Part shown: positions 44,434-52,058 of the stretch, one piece after another
Numbering within the stretch: the stretch's first letter is position 1
How the letters are laid out: each line of letters opens with the position of its first letter
Source of the DNA: Actinacidiphila sp965342175
GTDB taxonomy: Bacteria; Actinomycetota; Actinomycetes; Streptomycetales; Streptomycetaceae
Reading direction: 5' to 3'
Assembly: GCF_965342175.1 (NCBI RefSeq)
Contig: NZ_CBDRBL010000014.1
Location: forward strand, 42,217 to 106,216
Length of the DNA stretch: 64,000 nt
Made by a program: the position numbers and the translations under genes
The notes under the pieces: model-generated
The model's input: only the letters and a program-made list of their open reading frames with translations
What the model was told of the DNA's origin: nothing
Databases searched by the model: none

Positions 44434-45447
44434 TCAGGGCACGAGGACCATGCGGAAACGCGCTGCTCCGGACATCATGCGGGCGAACGCCTCATTGGCC
44501 TCCGCCAGCGGTACCGTCTCGGTCATCGGCCGGATCCCGGTGAGCGCGCTGAAGTTCATCGTGTGCTCGACGTCGCGCGAGGTGCCGGACGGGTGGCCGA
44601 CGACCGAACGCGACGCGAGGATCAGCTGGCCAGGGCTGATGGGCAGCGGCCGATCGTCGACGCCGACGACGATCAGCTGGCCGCGGGGTCGCAGACCGTC
44701 GACGCCGGCCGCCATGGCCTGCGAGTTGGAGGCGGTGGCGAGCACGACGGCGGCACCGCCGAGGGCCTGCAGTTCCTTCGCCGGGTCGGCCGCGGCGCTG
44801 TCGACGTAGTGGTGGGCGCCGAGTTCCATGGCCAGGGCCCGCTTGTCCTCGCCGCGGGCGACGGCGACCGTCTCGTAGCCGGACTTGGCCGCGTACTGCA
44901 CCGCCAGATGACCGAGGCCGCCGATGCCGATCACCGCGACGAGGTCACCGGGCCGGGCGGAACTCCTCTTGAAGGCGTTGTACGTGGTGACGCCGGCGCA
45001 ACCGAGCGGGGCGGCCTCCACAGCGCTCAGCTCGTCGGGGATCCGGGCCAGCGCGTTGACCGGCGCGACCATGTGGGTGGCGTAGCCGCCGTCGTACGCC
45101 CATCCGGGCACCCGCAGGTTCTGGCAGTCGATGAAGTCGCCCTCCCGGCAGGGCGGGCAGTGGCCGCAGTTCCCACCGAACCAGCCGACCTCCACGCGGT
45201 CGCCCACCTTCCAGTACCGCACTCCCTCCCCGAGGGCGTCGATGCGCCCGGCCACCTCATGGCCGGTGACGAGCGGGAAGGTCTGCCCCGGGAACGCGTT
45301 GTGGACGAAGTCGGCGTCGGTGCGGCAGACGCCCGCGGCCTCGACGGCGATCCGTACGTGGCCGGGTCCCGGCTCCGGCATCTCGCGCTCGACGATGTCG
45401 AATGGTCCGCCCGGTTCCGAGACCTGGGCCACCCGCATGGAGTTCAT
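44434..45447 (-). CDS. Zinc-dependent alcohol dehydrogenase
   Basis: A 337-residue medium-chain dehydrogenase. Catalytic zinc ligands are Cys41 (GVCRTD) and His63-Glu64 (GHE), and the structural zinc is held by Cys94, Cys97, Cys100 and Cys108 (NCGHCPPCREGDFIDC). The cofactor-binding fold is VIGIGGLGHLAVQYA, favouring NAD. It resembles AdhP-type enzymes that oxidise primary alcohols. There are two close ATG starts (45447 and 45438) and only a weak GGACGGG ribosome site. Divergent from the PPOX gene. Confidence 0.93.
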   Translation of the reverse strand: MNSMRVAQVSEPGGPFDIVEREMPEPGPGHVRIAVEAAGVCRTDADFVHNAFPGQTFPLVTGHEVAGRIDALGEGVRYWKVGDRVEVGWFGGNCGHCPPCREGDFIDCQNLRVPGWAYDGGYATHMVAPVNALARIPDELSAVEAAPLGCAGVTTYNAFKRSSARPGDLVAVIGIGGLGHLAVQYAAKSGYETVAVARGEDKRALAMELGAHHYVDSAAADPAKELQALGGAAVVLATASNSQAMAAGVDGLRPRGQLIVVGVDDRPLPISPGQLILASRSVVGHPSGTSRDVEHTMNFSALTGIRPMTETVPLAEANEAFARMMSGAARFRMVLVP

Positions 45448-45587
45448 TGCCCGTCCGCTGTGTGAGGAGTCGCGGCGCGTAGCGCCCTTCCACTCATCGT
45501 GACCCGGGGACCGGTTTTTCTCGCGTCGAGCGGCGCTCGCCCGTCCGCCGGGAGCGTAGGCTGCGCCCAGCAGACGGAAGGACGACC

Positions 45588-45980
45588 GTGAAGCCCCCCG
45601 CCGACCTCCTGGACCTGCTGCGCCGTCCGAGTCCGTGCTTCCTGGCGACCACCATGCCGGACGGCTCCCCGCAGGTGACGCAGACCTGGGTGGACACCGA
45701 CGGCGAGCACCTGCTCGTCAACAGCGTTCAGAGCCACGTGAAGACGCGGAACATCGCTCGTGACCCGCGGGTGGCCGTCGCCGTGTGCGACCCCGACGAC
45801 CCGTCCCGCTACTTCCAGGTCCGCGGACGTGTGCTCGAGGTGACCACGCAGGGCGCGGAGGAGCACATCGAGAAGCTCTCGCACAGGTACACCGGCGGGC
45901 CGTACCCGTGGTACGGGGGCCGGGACCAGGTGCGCGTGATCTTGATGATCGAGGCCCAGAGCGTCAGCGGCACGCCGTGA
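45588..45980 (+). CDS. PPOX-class F420-dependent enzyme
   Basis: A 130-residue split beta-barrel protein of the pyridoxamine-phosphate-oxidase-like superfamily. Blocks PCFLATTMPDGSPQVTQTWVD, VKTRNIARDPRVAVAVCDPDD and YFQVRGRVLEVT are those of the F420-binding Rv1155-like group. The reaction is unknown; relatives reduce biliverdin-like or other conjugated substrates. Start GTG 45588-45590 after GGAAGGA. Confidence 0.92.
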   Translation: MKPPADLLDLLRRPSPCFLATTMPDGSPQVTQTWVDTDGEHLLVNSVQSHVKTRNIARDPRVAVAVCDPDDPSRYFQVRGRVLEVTTQGAEEHIEKLSHRYTGGPYPWYGGRDQVRVILMIEAQSVSGTP

Positions 45981-46195
45981 CGCGGGGCGTCATCGAGGGC
46001 GCCGGCTCGCCGGGCGACCTGCCGGCAGGCCCGGTCGAGCCGGACGTCACCGCCCGCGGCCCGCGCGCCCAGGCGGTACCGCGAGCGACGCCCGAACGGG
46101 TGAGCGAGGGGGCGTCAGGCCGTCCCTGAGGGACCCTCCCGGGCGATCTTCGCGCGAGCATCGCGTCCCGTCCCCGCGGCGGCCCGCCCCTCGGC

Positions 46196-47689
46196 TCACT
46201 CCCCGGCGTCGATGGCGGGACGGCGCAACTGCACCTCCGCCCCCGTCTGCTTGAAGGACTCGGCGGACACCGGGACCAGCACCGCGTCGCGGTGGAAGTC
46301 CCGCAGGTTCGTCGACCCGCAGCTGATCATCGTCGACGTGAGCTTCGCCCGGGTGCGCTCCACCGTGTCGTACAGGCTGCCGGCGTAGGGCACATAGCCG
46401 TCGACGCCCTCTTCGAACGCCATCCGGCCGCGCTGGCCGTACCGGGCGGCGTTCTGTGCGCGCCGCGAGCCCTCACCCCAGTACTCCTTGTACCACTGGC
46501 CGTCGATCTGCAGCTTGCGCGACGGGCTCTCGTCGAGCCGCGCGAAGTAGCGGCCGAGCATGACGAAGTCGGCTCCCATCGCCAGCGCCACCGCCATGTG
46601 CGCGTCGCTCAGCAGGCCCCCGTCGCAGCACAGGGGCACGTACACCCCGGTCTCCCGGGCGTAGGCGTCGCGCGCCTGGACCACGTCGAGCAGCGCGGAG
46701 GCCTGTCCGCGGCCGATGCCCTTCTGCTCCCGGGTGGTGCAGATGGCGCCGCCGCCGATCCCGACCTTCACGAACGCCGCACCGGCCTCGGCGAGGTAGC
46801 GGAAGGCCCGACCGTCGACGACGTTACCCGCACCGACGAAGACGTCCTCGCCGTAGGCGTCCCGGGCGAATTCGAGGGTCTTGGCCTGGTACACGGAATA
46901 GCCGTCGGAGGAGTCCAGGCACAGGACGTCGGCACCGGCCTCCATCAGGGCGGGGATACGGTCCTTGTAGTCCCGGGAATTGATGCCGGCCCCGACCCGC
47001 AGACGCTTCTCGCCGTCCACGCTCGCCCGGTGGTACGTCTTGTGGGCCTGGTAGTCGCTCTTGAGCACCAGGGAGACGACCCGGCCCCCTTCGACCACCG
47101 GCAGGACGTCCAGGTGGTGCCTCCAGATCAGTTCGTTCGCGTCCGACAGCGAGACCGAGGCCGGCGCGGTCATCAGTCCCTCCCTGCCCCGCATCCGGTT
47201 GCCGGCGGTCTCGAGGGCTCCGTGGCGCTCCAGGTGGAAGTCGTCCCGGCTGATGATCCCCAGGAACGCGCCGTCCGCTTCCCCGTTCTCCGTCACCACG
47301 GCCAGGCCGTGCTCGGTGTCGGCCAGCAGGCGCGCGAGCTCACCGAGGGGCGTCTGCGCGGCGACGGTGACGTCGACGGTACGGAAGCCGGCTTTGTGCC
47401 GCTTGACCGCCAGTACATCCGCGGCCTGCTCTTCGATCCGCTGGTTCTGGTGGATGAACGACAGGCCACCGGCCTGCGCCAGCGCCACAGCCAGCGCCGG
47501 TGACGACACCGCCTGCATGATGGCGCTCACCAGAGGCGTGGCGACACGGACCGCGGGATCCTCCCCGACCCGGTGACGCACCATCGGCGCCCCGAGATCC
47601 ACGGTGTCCGGCGTGCAGTCTTCCGTGGTGAGGCCCGGGATGAGGAGGTACTCGCTGAGCGTGCGGGAAATCTCGGGGAGGATCTTCAC
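46196..47689 (-). CDS. IMP dehydrogenase of the Tritrichomonas type
   Basis: A 497-residue enzyme that oxidises IMP to XMP, the committed step to GMP. It has a TIM barrel split by a CBS pair (about residues 100-215). Catalytic Cys317 lies in GIGGGAICTTREQKGIGRGQ and the flap Arg416-Tyr417 in AARYGQ. By recall it is much closer to the protozoan T. foetus enzyme (LLIPGL, GAGINSRD, MLGRYFARLDESPSRK, EYWGEGS, FEEGVDGYVPYAG) than to housekeeping GuaB. The two positions tied to mycophenolate resistance in that enzyme, Lys310 and Glu431, are kept as Lys308 and Glu427. It is likely an extra IMPDH. The start ATG is 47687-47689. Confidence 0.93.
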   Translation of the reverse strand: MKILPEISRTLSEYLLIPGLTTEDCTPDTVDLGAPMVRHRVGEDPAVRVATPLVSAIMQAVSSPALAVALAQAGGLSFIHQNQRIEEQAADVLAVKRHKAGFRTVDVTVAAQTPLGELARLLADTEHGLAVVTENGEADGAFLGIISRDDFHLERHGALETAGNRMRGREGLMTAPASVSLSDANELIWRHHLDVLPVVEGGRVVSLVLKSDYQAHKTYHRASVDGEKRLRVGAGINSRDYKDRIPALMEAGADVLCLDSSDGYSVYQAKTLEFARDAYGEDVFVGAGNVVDGRAFRYLAEAGAAFVKVGIGGGAICTTREQKGIGRGQASALLDVVQARDAYARETGVYVPLCCDGGLLSDAHMAVALAMGADFVMLGRYFARLDESPSRKLQIDGQWYKEYWGEGSRRAQNAARYGQRGRMAFEEGVDGYVPYAGSLYDTVERTRAKLTSTMISCGSTNLRDFHRDAVLVPVSAESFKQTGAEVQLRRPAIDAGE

Positions 47690-48353
47690 GTCGTCTCCAG
47701 GACGGGGGCCTCATGCTCCGGTCGACGACGGATCGACGAGGCCCGTGCGGGCAGTGCGGATCGACGCCGGCGGCGCACTGTCAGAAGAACGCGCTCCCGA
47801 CAAGGCGGGAGCGGGCGCACCCACCCGGCGAGTCAGTGCTCGCACGCGGCCGGACCGGCGGCGAGGGCACGCTGAGCCGCTTCCGCCCGGGTGCTGCACA
47901 GGCGCTGACTTCCATCACGCCATGCGTGATCTTATCGCCCCGCCCGACGCGCACCGCCCGGCCCTGGTCGGGCGCCCTTCACGGCCGGTTCCAGGGAACG
48001 CGACGCGCTCCCCAGCCACCACCGCCTGTCCGGCGGGAGCGAGCCAGGGGCACGGCAGGCGCCTGCACGGAGTGCGTGACCGAACCGGCGGCGCGACGTT
48101 CCCGGGCCCTGGGGCTGACAGGGGCCCCACCGCCGGAGATCGGGTCTTTCCCTGAGGTTTTCCCCAACCCTGGGCTCCGACAGCGAGTTCCGCACATCGA
48201 GCCTTGTCAGCGGGGCCACCTCTTGCGAACGCCGACGACCTGTCCCTGCCGAGCAGGCAGCCGTACTCACGTGCCAGGCACCGTGCGGTGTCCGCTGATG
48301 TCGGCCCTGCCGGCGCGGGAATCAAACGTCGTCGCCGCTCGGTTCGAACAAAG
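47690..48353. other. Gene-free intergenic region with divergent promoters
   Basis: 664 bases between the IMPDH gene and the luciferase-like gene. The open frames here lack family resemblance or ribosome sites. A perfect inverted repeat lies at 47914-47930. Nothing else was recognised. Confidence 0.6.
47914..47930 (-). promoter_or_regulatory. Operator-like inverted repeat upstream of IMPDH gene
   Basis: ATCACGC-CAT-GCGTGAT has perfect 7-base arms. On the minus strand TAAGAT immediately precedes it and could be the -10, placing the repeat over the transcription start, about 225 bases before the IMPDH start codon. Confidence 0.45.
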
Positions 48354-49376
48354 GTGAAGAAGATTGGGTTTCTCTCGTTCGGCCACTGGTCACCGAGCGA
48401 GCACTCGGGCACCAGATCGGCCGCCGACTTCCTGCACCAGTCCATCGATCTGGCGGTCGCCGCCGAGGAACTCGGCGTGGACGGCGCGTACTTCCGCGTG
48501 CACCACTTCGCCCGGCAGGCGGCCAGCCCCTTCCCGTTGCTGTCGGCCATCGGTGCGCGGACCTCGAGGATCGAGATCGGTACCGGCGTCATCGACATGC
48601 GCTACGAGAACCCGCTCTACATGGCCGAGAACGCCGGCGCCGCCGACCTCATCTCAGGCGGCCGGCTGCAGCTCGGCATCAGCCGCGGCTCACCGGAACA
48701 GGTGGTGGACGGCTGGCGCTACTTCGGTTACCGCCCCGCGGAGGGCGAGACGGACGCCGACATGGCGCGCCGACACGCCGAGGAGTTCCTCACGGCACTC
48801 ACCGGCGAGGGCTTCGCGCAGCCGAACCCGCGGCCGATGTTTCCCAACCCGCCGGGCCTGCTGCGTGTCGAACCGCACTCGCCGGGGCTTCGCGAGCGGA
48901 TCTGGTGGGGCTCCGGCTCGAACGCGACAGCCGTCTGGGCCGGGAAGCTGGGGATGAACCTGCAGAGTTCCACGCTGAAGGACGACGAGACGGGCGAGCC
49001 GTTGCACGTCCAGCAGCGCAAGCAGATCGAGGCCTACCACGAGGCGTACAAGGCGGCGGGCCACACCCGCGAACCGCGGGTGTCCGTCAGCCGCAGCATC
49101 TTCGCCCTGACCACGGACATGGACCGGATCTACTTCGGTCGGGACCGCAACTCGCGGGACCAGGTCGGCATGATCGACGAGAACACCAGGGCGATCTTCG
49201 GCCGCTCCTACGCCGCCGAACCCGAGGTGCTGGTGAAGGAGCTCAAGCAGGACGAGGCCGTCCAGGCCGCGGACACCATATTGCTGACGATTCCGAACCA
49301 GCTGGGGGTCGACTACAACGTCCACGTCTTGGAGAGCATCCTCACACACGTGGCACCGGAGCTCGGCTGGCGCTGA
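48354..49376 (+). CDS. LLM-class flavin-dependent oxidoreductase
   Basis: A 340-residue luciferase-like monooxygenase. N-terminal IGFLSFGHWSPSEHSGTRSA, then AEELGVDGAYFRVHHFARQ, IEIGTGVIDMRYENPLYMAE and GGRLQLGISRGSPEQVVDGW match the bacterial-luciferase family that uses FMNH2 and oxygen. Substrate unknown. The GTG at 48354-48356 directly follows AAAG, an imperfect ribosome site; no better in-frame start was found. It is separate from the VapBC genes by 240 bases. Confidence 0.9.
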   Translation: MKKIGFLSFGHWSPSEHSGTRSAADFLHQSIDLAVAAEELGVDGAYFRVHHFARQAASPFPLLSAIGARTSRIEIGTGVIDMRYENPLYMAENAGAADLISGGRLQLGISRGSPEQVVDGWRYFGYRPAEGETDADMARRHAEEFLTALTGEGFAQPNPRPMFPNPPGLLRVEPHSPGLRERIWWGSGSNATAVWAGKLGMNLQSSTLKDDETGEPLHVQQRKQIEAYHEAYKAAGHTREPRVSVSRSIFALTTDMDRIYFGRDRNSRDQVGMIDENTRAIFGRSYAAEPEVLVKELKQDEAVQAADTILLTIPNQLGVDYNVHVLESILTHVAPELGWR

Positions 49377-49618
49377 GTGCTCCGCTCCCCCGCGTGCGGG
49401 CCGGGCGTCGGCTGTGATGGGCACATCAGCCGCTCCCGGCCCCCCGGAGGTGAGGCTGTATGCGTGCGGGCTCCTGTCGCGTGTCGAGAGCCCCGGGGCC
49501 CTCAAGGCCCCGGACGCCGACGGACACCACCAGCGGCATCTGCCACCCAAGGCTCCACAGGTGTGCGGGCGTCACGACCCACGAAAAATCCGATGACACT
49601 CTCGGGCGGCGTCCGACA

Positions 49619-50062
49619 TCAGATCGGAAGATCATCGGGCAGCACCCGGAAGACCTTGTGCCGGCCCAATGGGCGCACAGCCCGGAAGTCGCGACGGTCG
49701 AGCGTAAGTACGGCGTCGGTATCGTATTCGGCGGCAAGGGCCACGTTCACCGCGTCCGTCAGGTCCAGGTCCAGGTCGCGATAGCGGGCGCGCACCGACT
49801 GGGCGACACCAAGGTGGCTGTCCGTGATCTCGGGCAGAACGACGCGGCCTCGACGCACCCAATGCCCGATGTCGTCGACCGCGCTGAGCGCCGCCTCCCG
49901 GCCGAGCTCGCACGTCGCAACGTGGTCGATCTCCGCGAGCAACAGCGGGGACATCACCAGGAGCCCAGCAGCCATGATCGCCTCGTTCGACGCCTGGTGC
50001 TTGGGGTGGCCGGAGTCGAGCGCCGCAAGCAGCCCGGAGGTGTCCGCGATGACGACGATCAC
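49619..50062 (-). CDS. vapC: PIN-domain ribonuclease toxin, VapC-like
   Basis: A 147-residue PIN-domain nuclease. The four acidic positions are present: Asp7 in VIADTSGLLAAL, the Glu in LLAEIDHV, the Asp in LDLTDAVNVALA and the Asp in LTLDRRDF. VapC toxins cleave specific tRNAs or rRNA until neutralised. The start GTG 50060-50062 overlaps the antitoxin stop (GTGA), fixing the pair as coupled. The open frame continues eleven codons upstream inside the antitoxin gene. Confidence 0.92.
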   Translation of the reverse strand: MIVVIADTSGLLAALDSGHPKHQASNEAIMAAGLLVMSPLLLAEIDHVATCELGREAALSAVDDIGHWVRRGRVVLPEITDSHLGVAQSVRARYRDLDLDLTDAVNVALAAEYDTDAVLTLDRRDFRAVRPLGRHKVFRVLPDDLPI

Positions 50063-50322
50063 GCAGCGGTCCCGGCGGCCCCGGTCTCGCGGCATACCGC
50101 ATCGGCGACGGTGTCCCGCACGTCATGCTTGCCGGGGGTGCGGCCTGATCCCCGAAAGGTACGGGAGAACAAAGGCTCGTCCCATACCCGGTTGGCCATG
50201 GCCGCGAGATGGATGCCCTGGCGGATGATCTCCGCCTCACTGACGCCCCGCCGCTTCGCCGCCTCCTTGATGATCTCGAGGTCTTCCGGATCCGCATAGA
50301 CGTTGGTGCGCTTCATCGTCAT
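50059..50322 (-). CDS. vapB: Ribbon-helix-helix antitoxin, VapB/CopG-like
   Basis: An 87-residue protein beginning MTMKRTNVYADPEDLEIIKE, then AAKRRGVSEAEIIRQGI, the ribbon-helix-helix DNA-binding pattern with an N-terminal beta strand (TNVYAD) and two helices. The C-terminal tail (about residues 45-87) is charged and probably wraps the toxin. It would repress its own promoter and inhibit VapC. An AT-rich TACATGGAC-type stretch with near symmetry (GTACCA, TAGTCCATG) lies just upstream. Confidence 0.9.
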   Translation of the reverse strand: MTMKRTNVYADPEDLEIIKEAAKRRGVSEAEIIRQGIHLAAMANRVWDEPLFSRTFRGSGRTPGKHDVRDTVADAVCRETGAAGTAA

Positions 50323-50591
50323 GTACCAAGACTAGTCCATGTACCACAATGATGTATGTCCGTCGACTCTGACCCCCCATGAGCGACGCGTACCGACCGG
50401 GCAGCGGACCGTCGTGTCCCGCCTCGTGGTGCAGGGGGTCCCGTACGTGGCGTTCAGCTTCGCGGCCGCCCGCGGTCGCCGCGAAGGAAGCAGCGCGCAA
50501 GGCTCCCGCTCAAGGAGAGCCGGCCCCTGTCCCGAGGCCCCTGCCCAGCCCAGCGCTTCATGTGTCGGCCTGGCAAAGACAGGTGAGCGGA

Positions 50592-50697
50592 TCACGACCA
50601 CCACAAGACTTCAGGACAGCGAACCTTTTCAACCGGCTCCAGGGTCGCCACGCACTCCACGTGATGCGTCATAGGGAAGGTGTCAGCCTGAGCGAGT
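50592..50697 (-). pseudogene. 3'-end relic of an RNA methyltransferase gene (TrmA/RlmD-like)
   Basis: The minus-strand frame reads DTFPMTHHVECVATLEPVE, then a novel tail (KVRCPEVLWWS) and stop at 50592-50594. The first part corresponds to the last residues DLFPMTHHVECVAILEPAV of the complete gene at 52059-53411. Upstream of DTFP the similarity stops at once. It is thus a detached C-terminus, not a working gene. Confidence 0.75.
50635..50684. repeat. Direct repeat, left copy, of methyltransferase 3' end
   Basis: Matches 52078-52127 in the same orientation at 44 of 50 bases, including an identical 19-base core TCGCCACGCACTCCACGTG. The two copies enclose the AbiEii-like pair, with 1.4 kb between them. 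Confidence 0.8.
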
Positions 50698-50916
50698 GAG
50701 GGAAAAGGCCAGGTCAGAGACGCCTTCACGGCTCATCACGAGGCGTGCAGAGGCCCAGAGCGTCAAACGAGCGTCACGGCCGAAAGCTCATCCCGCCTAC
50801 CTCGGGGCAGACCAAGCTGTCACAACCGGCTCCCCCAGCAGGATCTGCCCCTCGCGCTCCAGACTCGGCTCGCTCATCATGACCCGCACCCCTCCTCCGG
50901 CCGCCATAATGGACTC

Positions 50917-51309
50917 ATGCCCCCCAGCTCACAGCACGCCGCACCCCCGCCGAGGGACCTCCCTGGCGCGGACGCCGACGACCTGGGGCTGTACCGGGAA
51001 AAGTTCCGGCGGCGTCTACCGGAGTCGCTGAACGAGCTGCACGGTCCGACCCAGGGGGTCGTGGAGCTACCACTGCACATGGCCTGGTCCGGGATGACCT
51101 CGTACGACCTGGGCAAACCGCGCCAGCGCATGGGGCTGTACCGCACCGTCCTGCACGAGGGCCTGCACGACGACCTTCCCCGCTACCTCAACCAGGACCT
51201 CCTCCTCCAGCTGTGGCCGGTACTGCGCACCCTCGTCGGCCGCACCGTGCGCGCCGTATGGGAAGACGCCTTCCCCCAGCTGGCCTCACGCACCCGGGCA
51301 GCCGCGTGA
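50917..51309 (+). CDS. Partner protein of AbiEii-type nucleotidyltransferase, possible antitoxin
   Basis: A 130-residue protein with no family that I recognise. It has a proline/alanine-rich first 20 residues, then EKFRRRLPESLNELHGP, MAWSGMTSYDLG, MGLYRTVLHEGLHDDLPRYLN and LLQLWPVLRTLVGRTVRAVWE, suggesting a helical globular protein. Its stop overlaps the start of the nucleotidyltransferase by four bases (GTGA), the layout of a toxin-antitoxin operon with the antitoxin first. No ribosome site is strong; the ATG is at 50917-50919. Confidence 0.75.
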   Translation: MPPSSQHAAPPPRDLPGADADDLGLYREKFRRRLPESLNELHGPTQGVVELPLHMAWSGMTSYDLGKPRQRMGLYRTVLHEGLHDDLPRYLNQDLLLQLWPVLRTLVGRTVRAVWEDAFPQLASRTRAAA

Positions 51310-51983
51310 CTGACATGCCGGAGCTGCACACGCGGCTCCTGGCGGACGTGATCGCGCTCGGTTCCCCGTATCCCCTGGTTCTCACCGGTGGATACGCCGT
51401 GCGGGCGCATCGCCTCGTGAACCGCCCCAGCCAAGACCTCGACGTCGCCACCGAGAACCCGGCGCCCATGGCCGACATCGCCGCTACGCTCCGCGCCGGC
51501 CTGGAAGCCCGCGGTTGGACGGTGCACGCGCTGGAAACCGCCCCGCTGTCCGCCCGCTTCACCGTGTCCGACCCCGCCACCGGGCAGGAGTGCGAAGTCG
51601 ACATCCTCAAGGAGATCTTCTCGCGGCCGGTCGCCCAGAGCCCGTACGGTCCCGTCCTCGCGGAGGAGGATGTGATCGGGACCAAGGTCCGCGCCCTCGC
51701 CGACCGCGGAGCCCCCCGCGACCTGATCGACGTGTTCGCGGCCTCCCGCCGCTGGACCAATGCCGAGCTCGAGGAGTTCGGCCGTCGCCACGCCCACGGC
51801 CGCTTCGAGCGCGAGGATCTGCAGGCGAACCTCACGGGCGCCGAGTGGACCGACGATGAAGCCTTCGCCGCCTATGGGCTCGATGACGCCACGATCACCG
51901 CGCTCCGCGCTTGGGCCGTGGAGTGGGCCGACGACCTCGCGGCCCGCCTCCTCGAAGAGGCCGATGATCCGGACATCGGCTGA
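51306..51983 (+). CDS. AbiEii/AbiGii-family nucleotidyltransferase, likely toxin
   Basis: A 225-residue protein with the nucleotidyltransferase pattern LVLTGGYAVRAH (Gly28-Gly29) followed by SQDLDVATE (Asp44, Asp46), and a third acidic position probably in CEVDILKE. The second half includes PVLAEEDVIGTKVRALADRGAPRDLIDVFAA, typical of AbiEii, the toxin of type IV-like abortive infection systems that transfers NMP to tRNA. The start is GTG 51306-51308, or ATG three codons later. Together with the preceding gene it forms a compact phage-defence or stabilisation module. Confidence 0.85.
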   Translation: MTDMPELHTRLLADVIALGSPYPLVLTGGYAVRAHRLVNRPSQDLDVATENPAPMADIAATLRAGLEARGWTVHALETAPLSARFTVSDPATGQECEVDILKEIFSRPVAQSPYGPVLAEEDVIGTKVRALADRGAPRDLIDVFAASRRWTNAELEEFGRRHAHGRFEREDLQANLTGAEWTDDEAFAAYGLDDATITALRAWAVEWADDLAARLLEEADDPDIG

Positions 51984-52058
51984 TACGTCCAAATGAGTCG
52001 CGGTGAGACTGCTGGACTTGCGCGCTAAAATCCGCCGCCTGCGCCACAAAGCCTCAGG

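Noticed and set aside
47604..48155. Plus-strand frame of 183 codons in the IMPDH upstream region
   Set aside because: Overlaps the IMPDH start, lacks a ribosome site and has no recognisable motif.
50332..50604. 90-codon minus-strand frame upstream of the antitoxin
   Set aside because: It overlaps the vapB promoter and shows no ribosome site or family motif.
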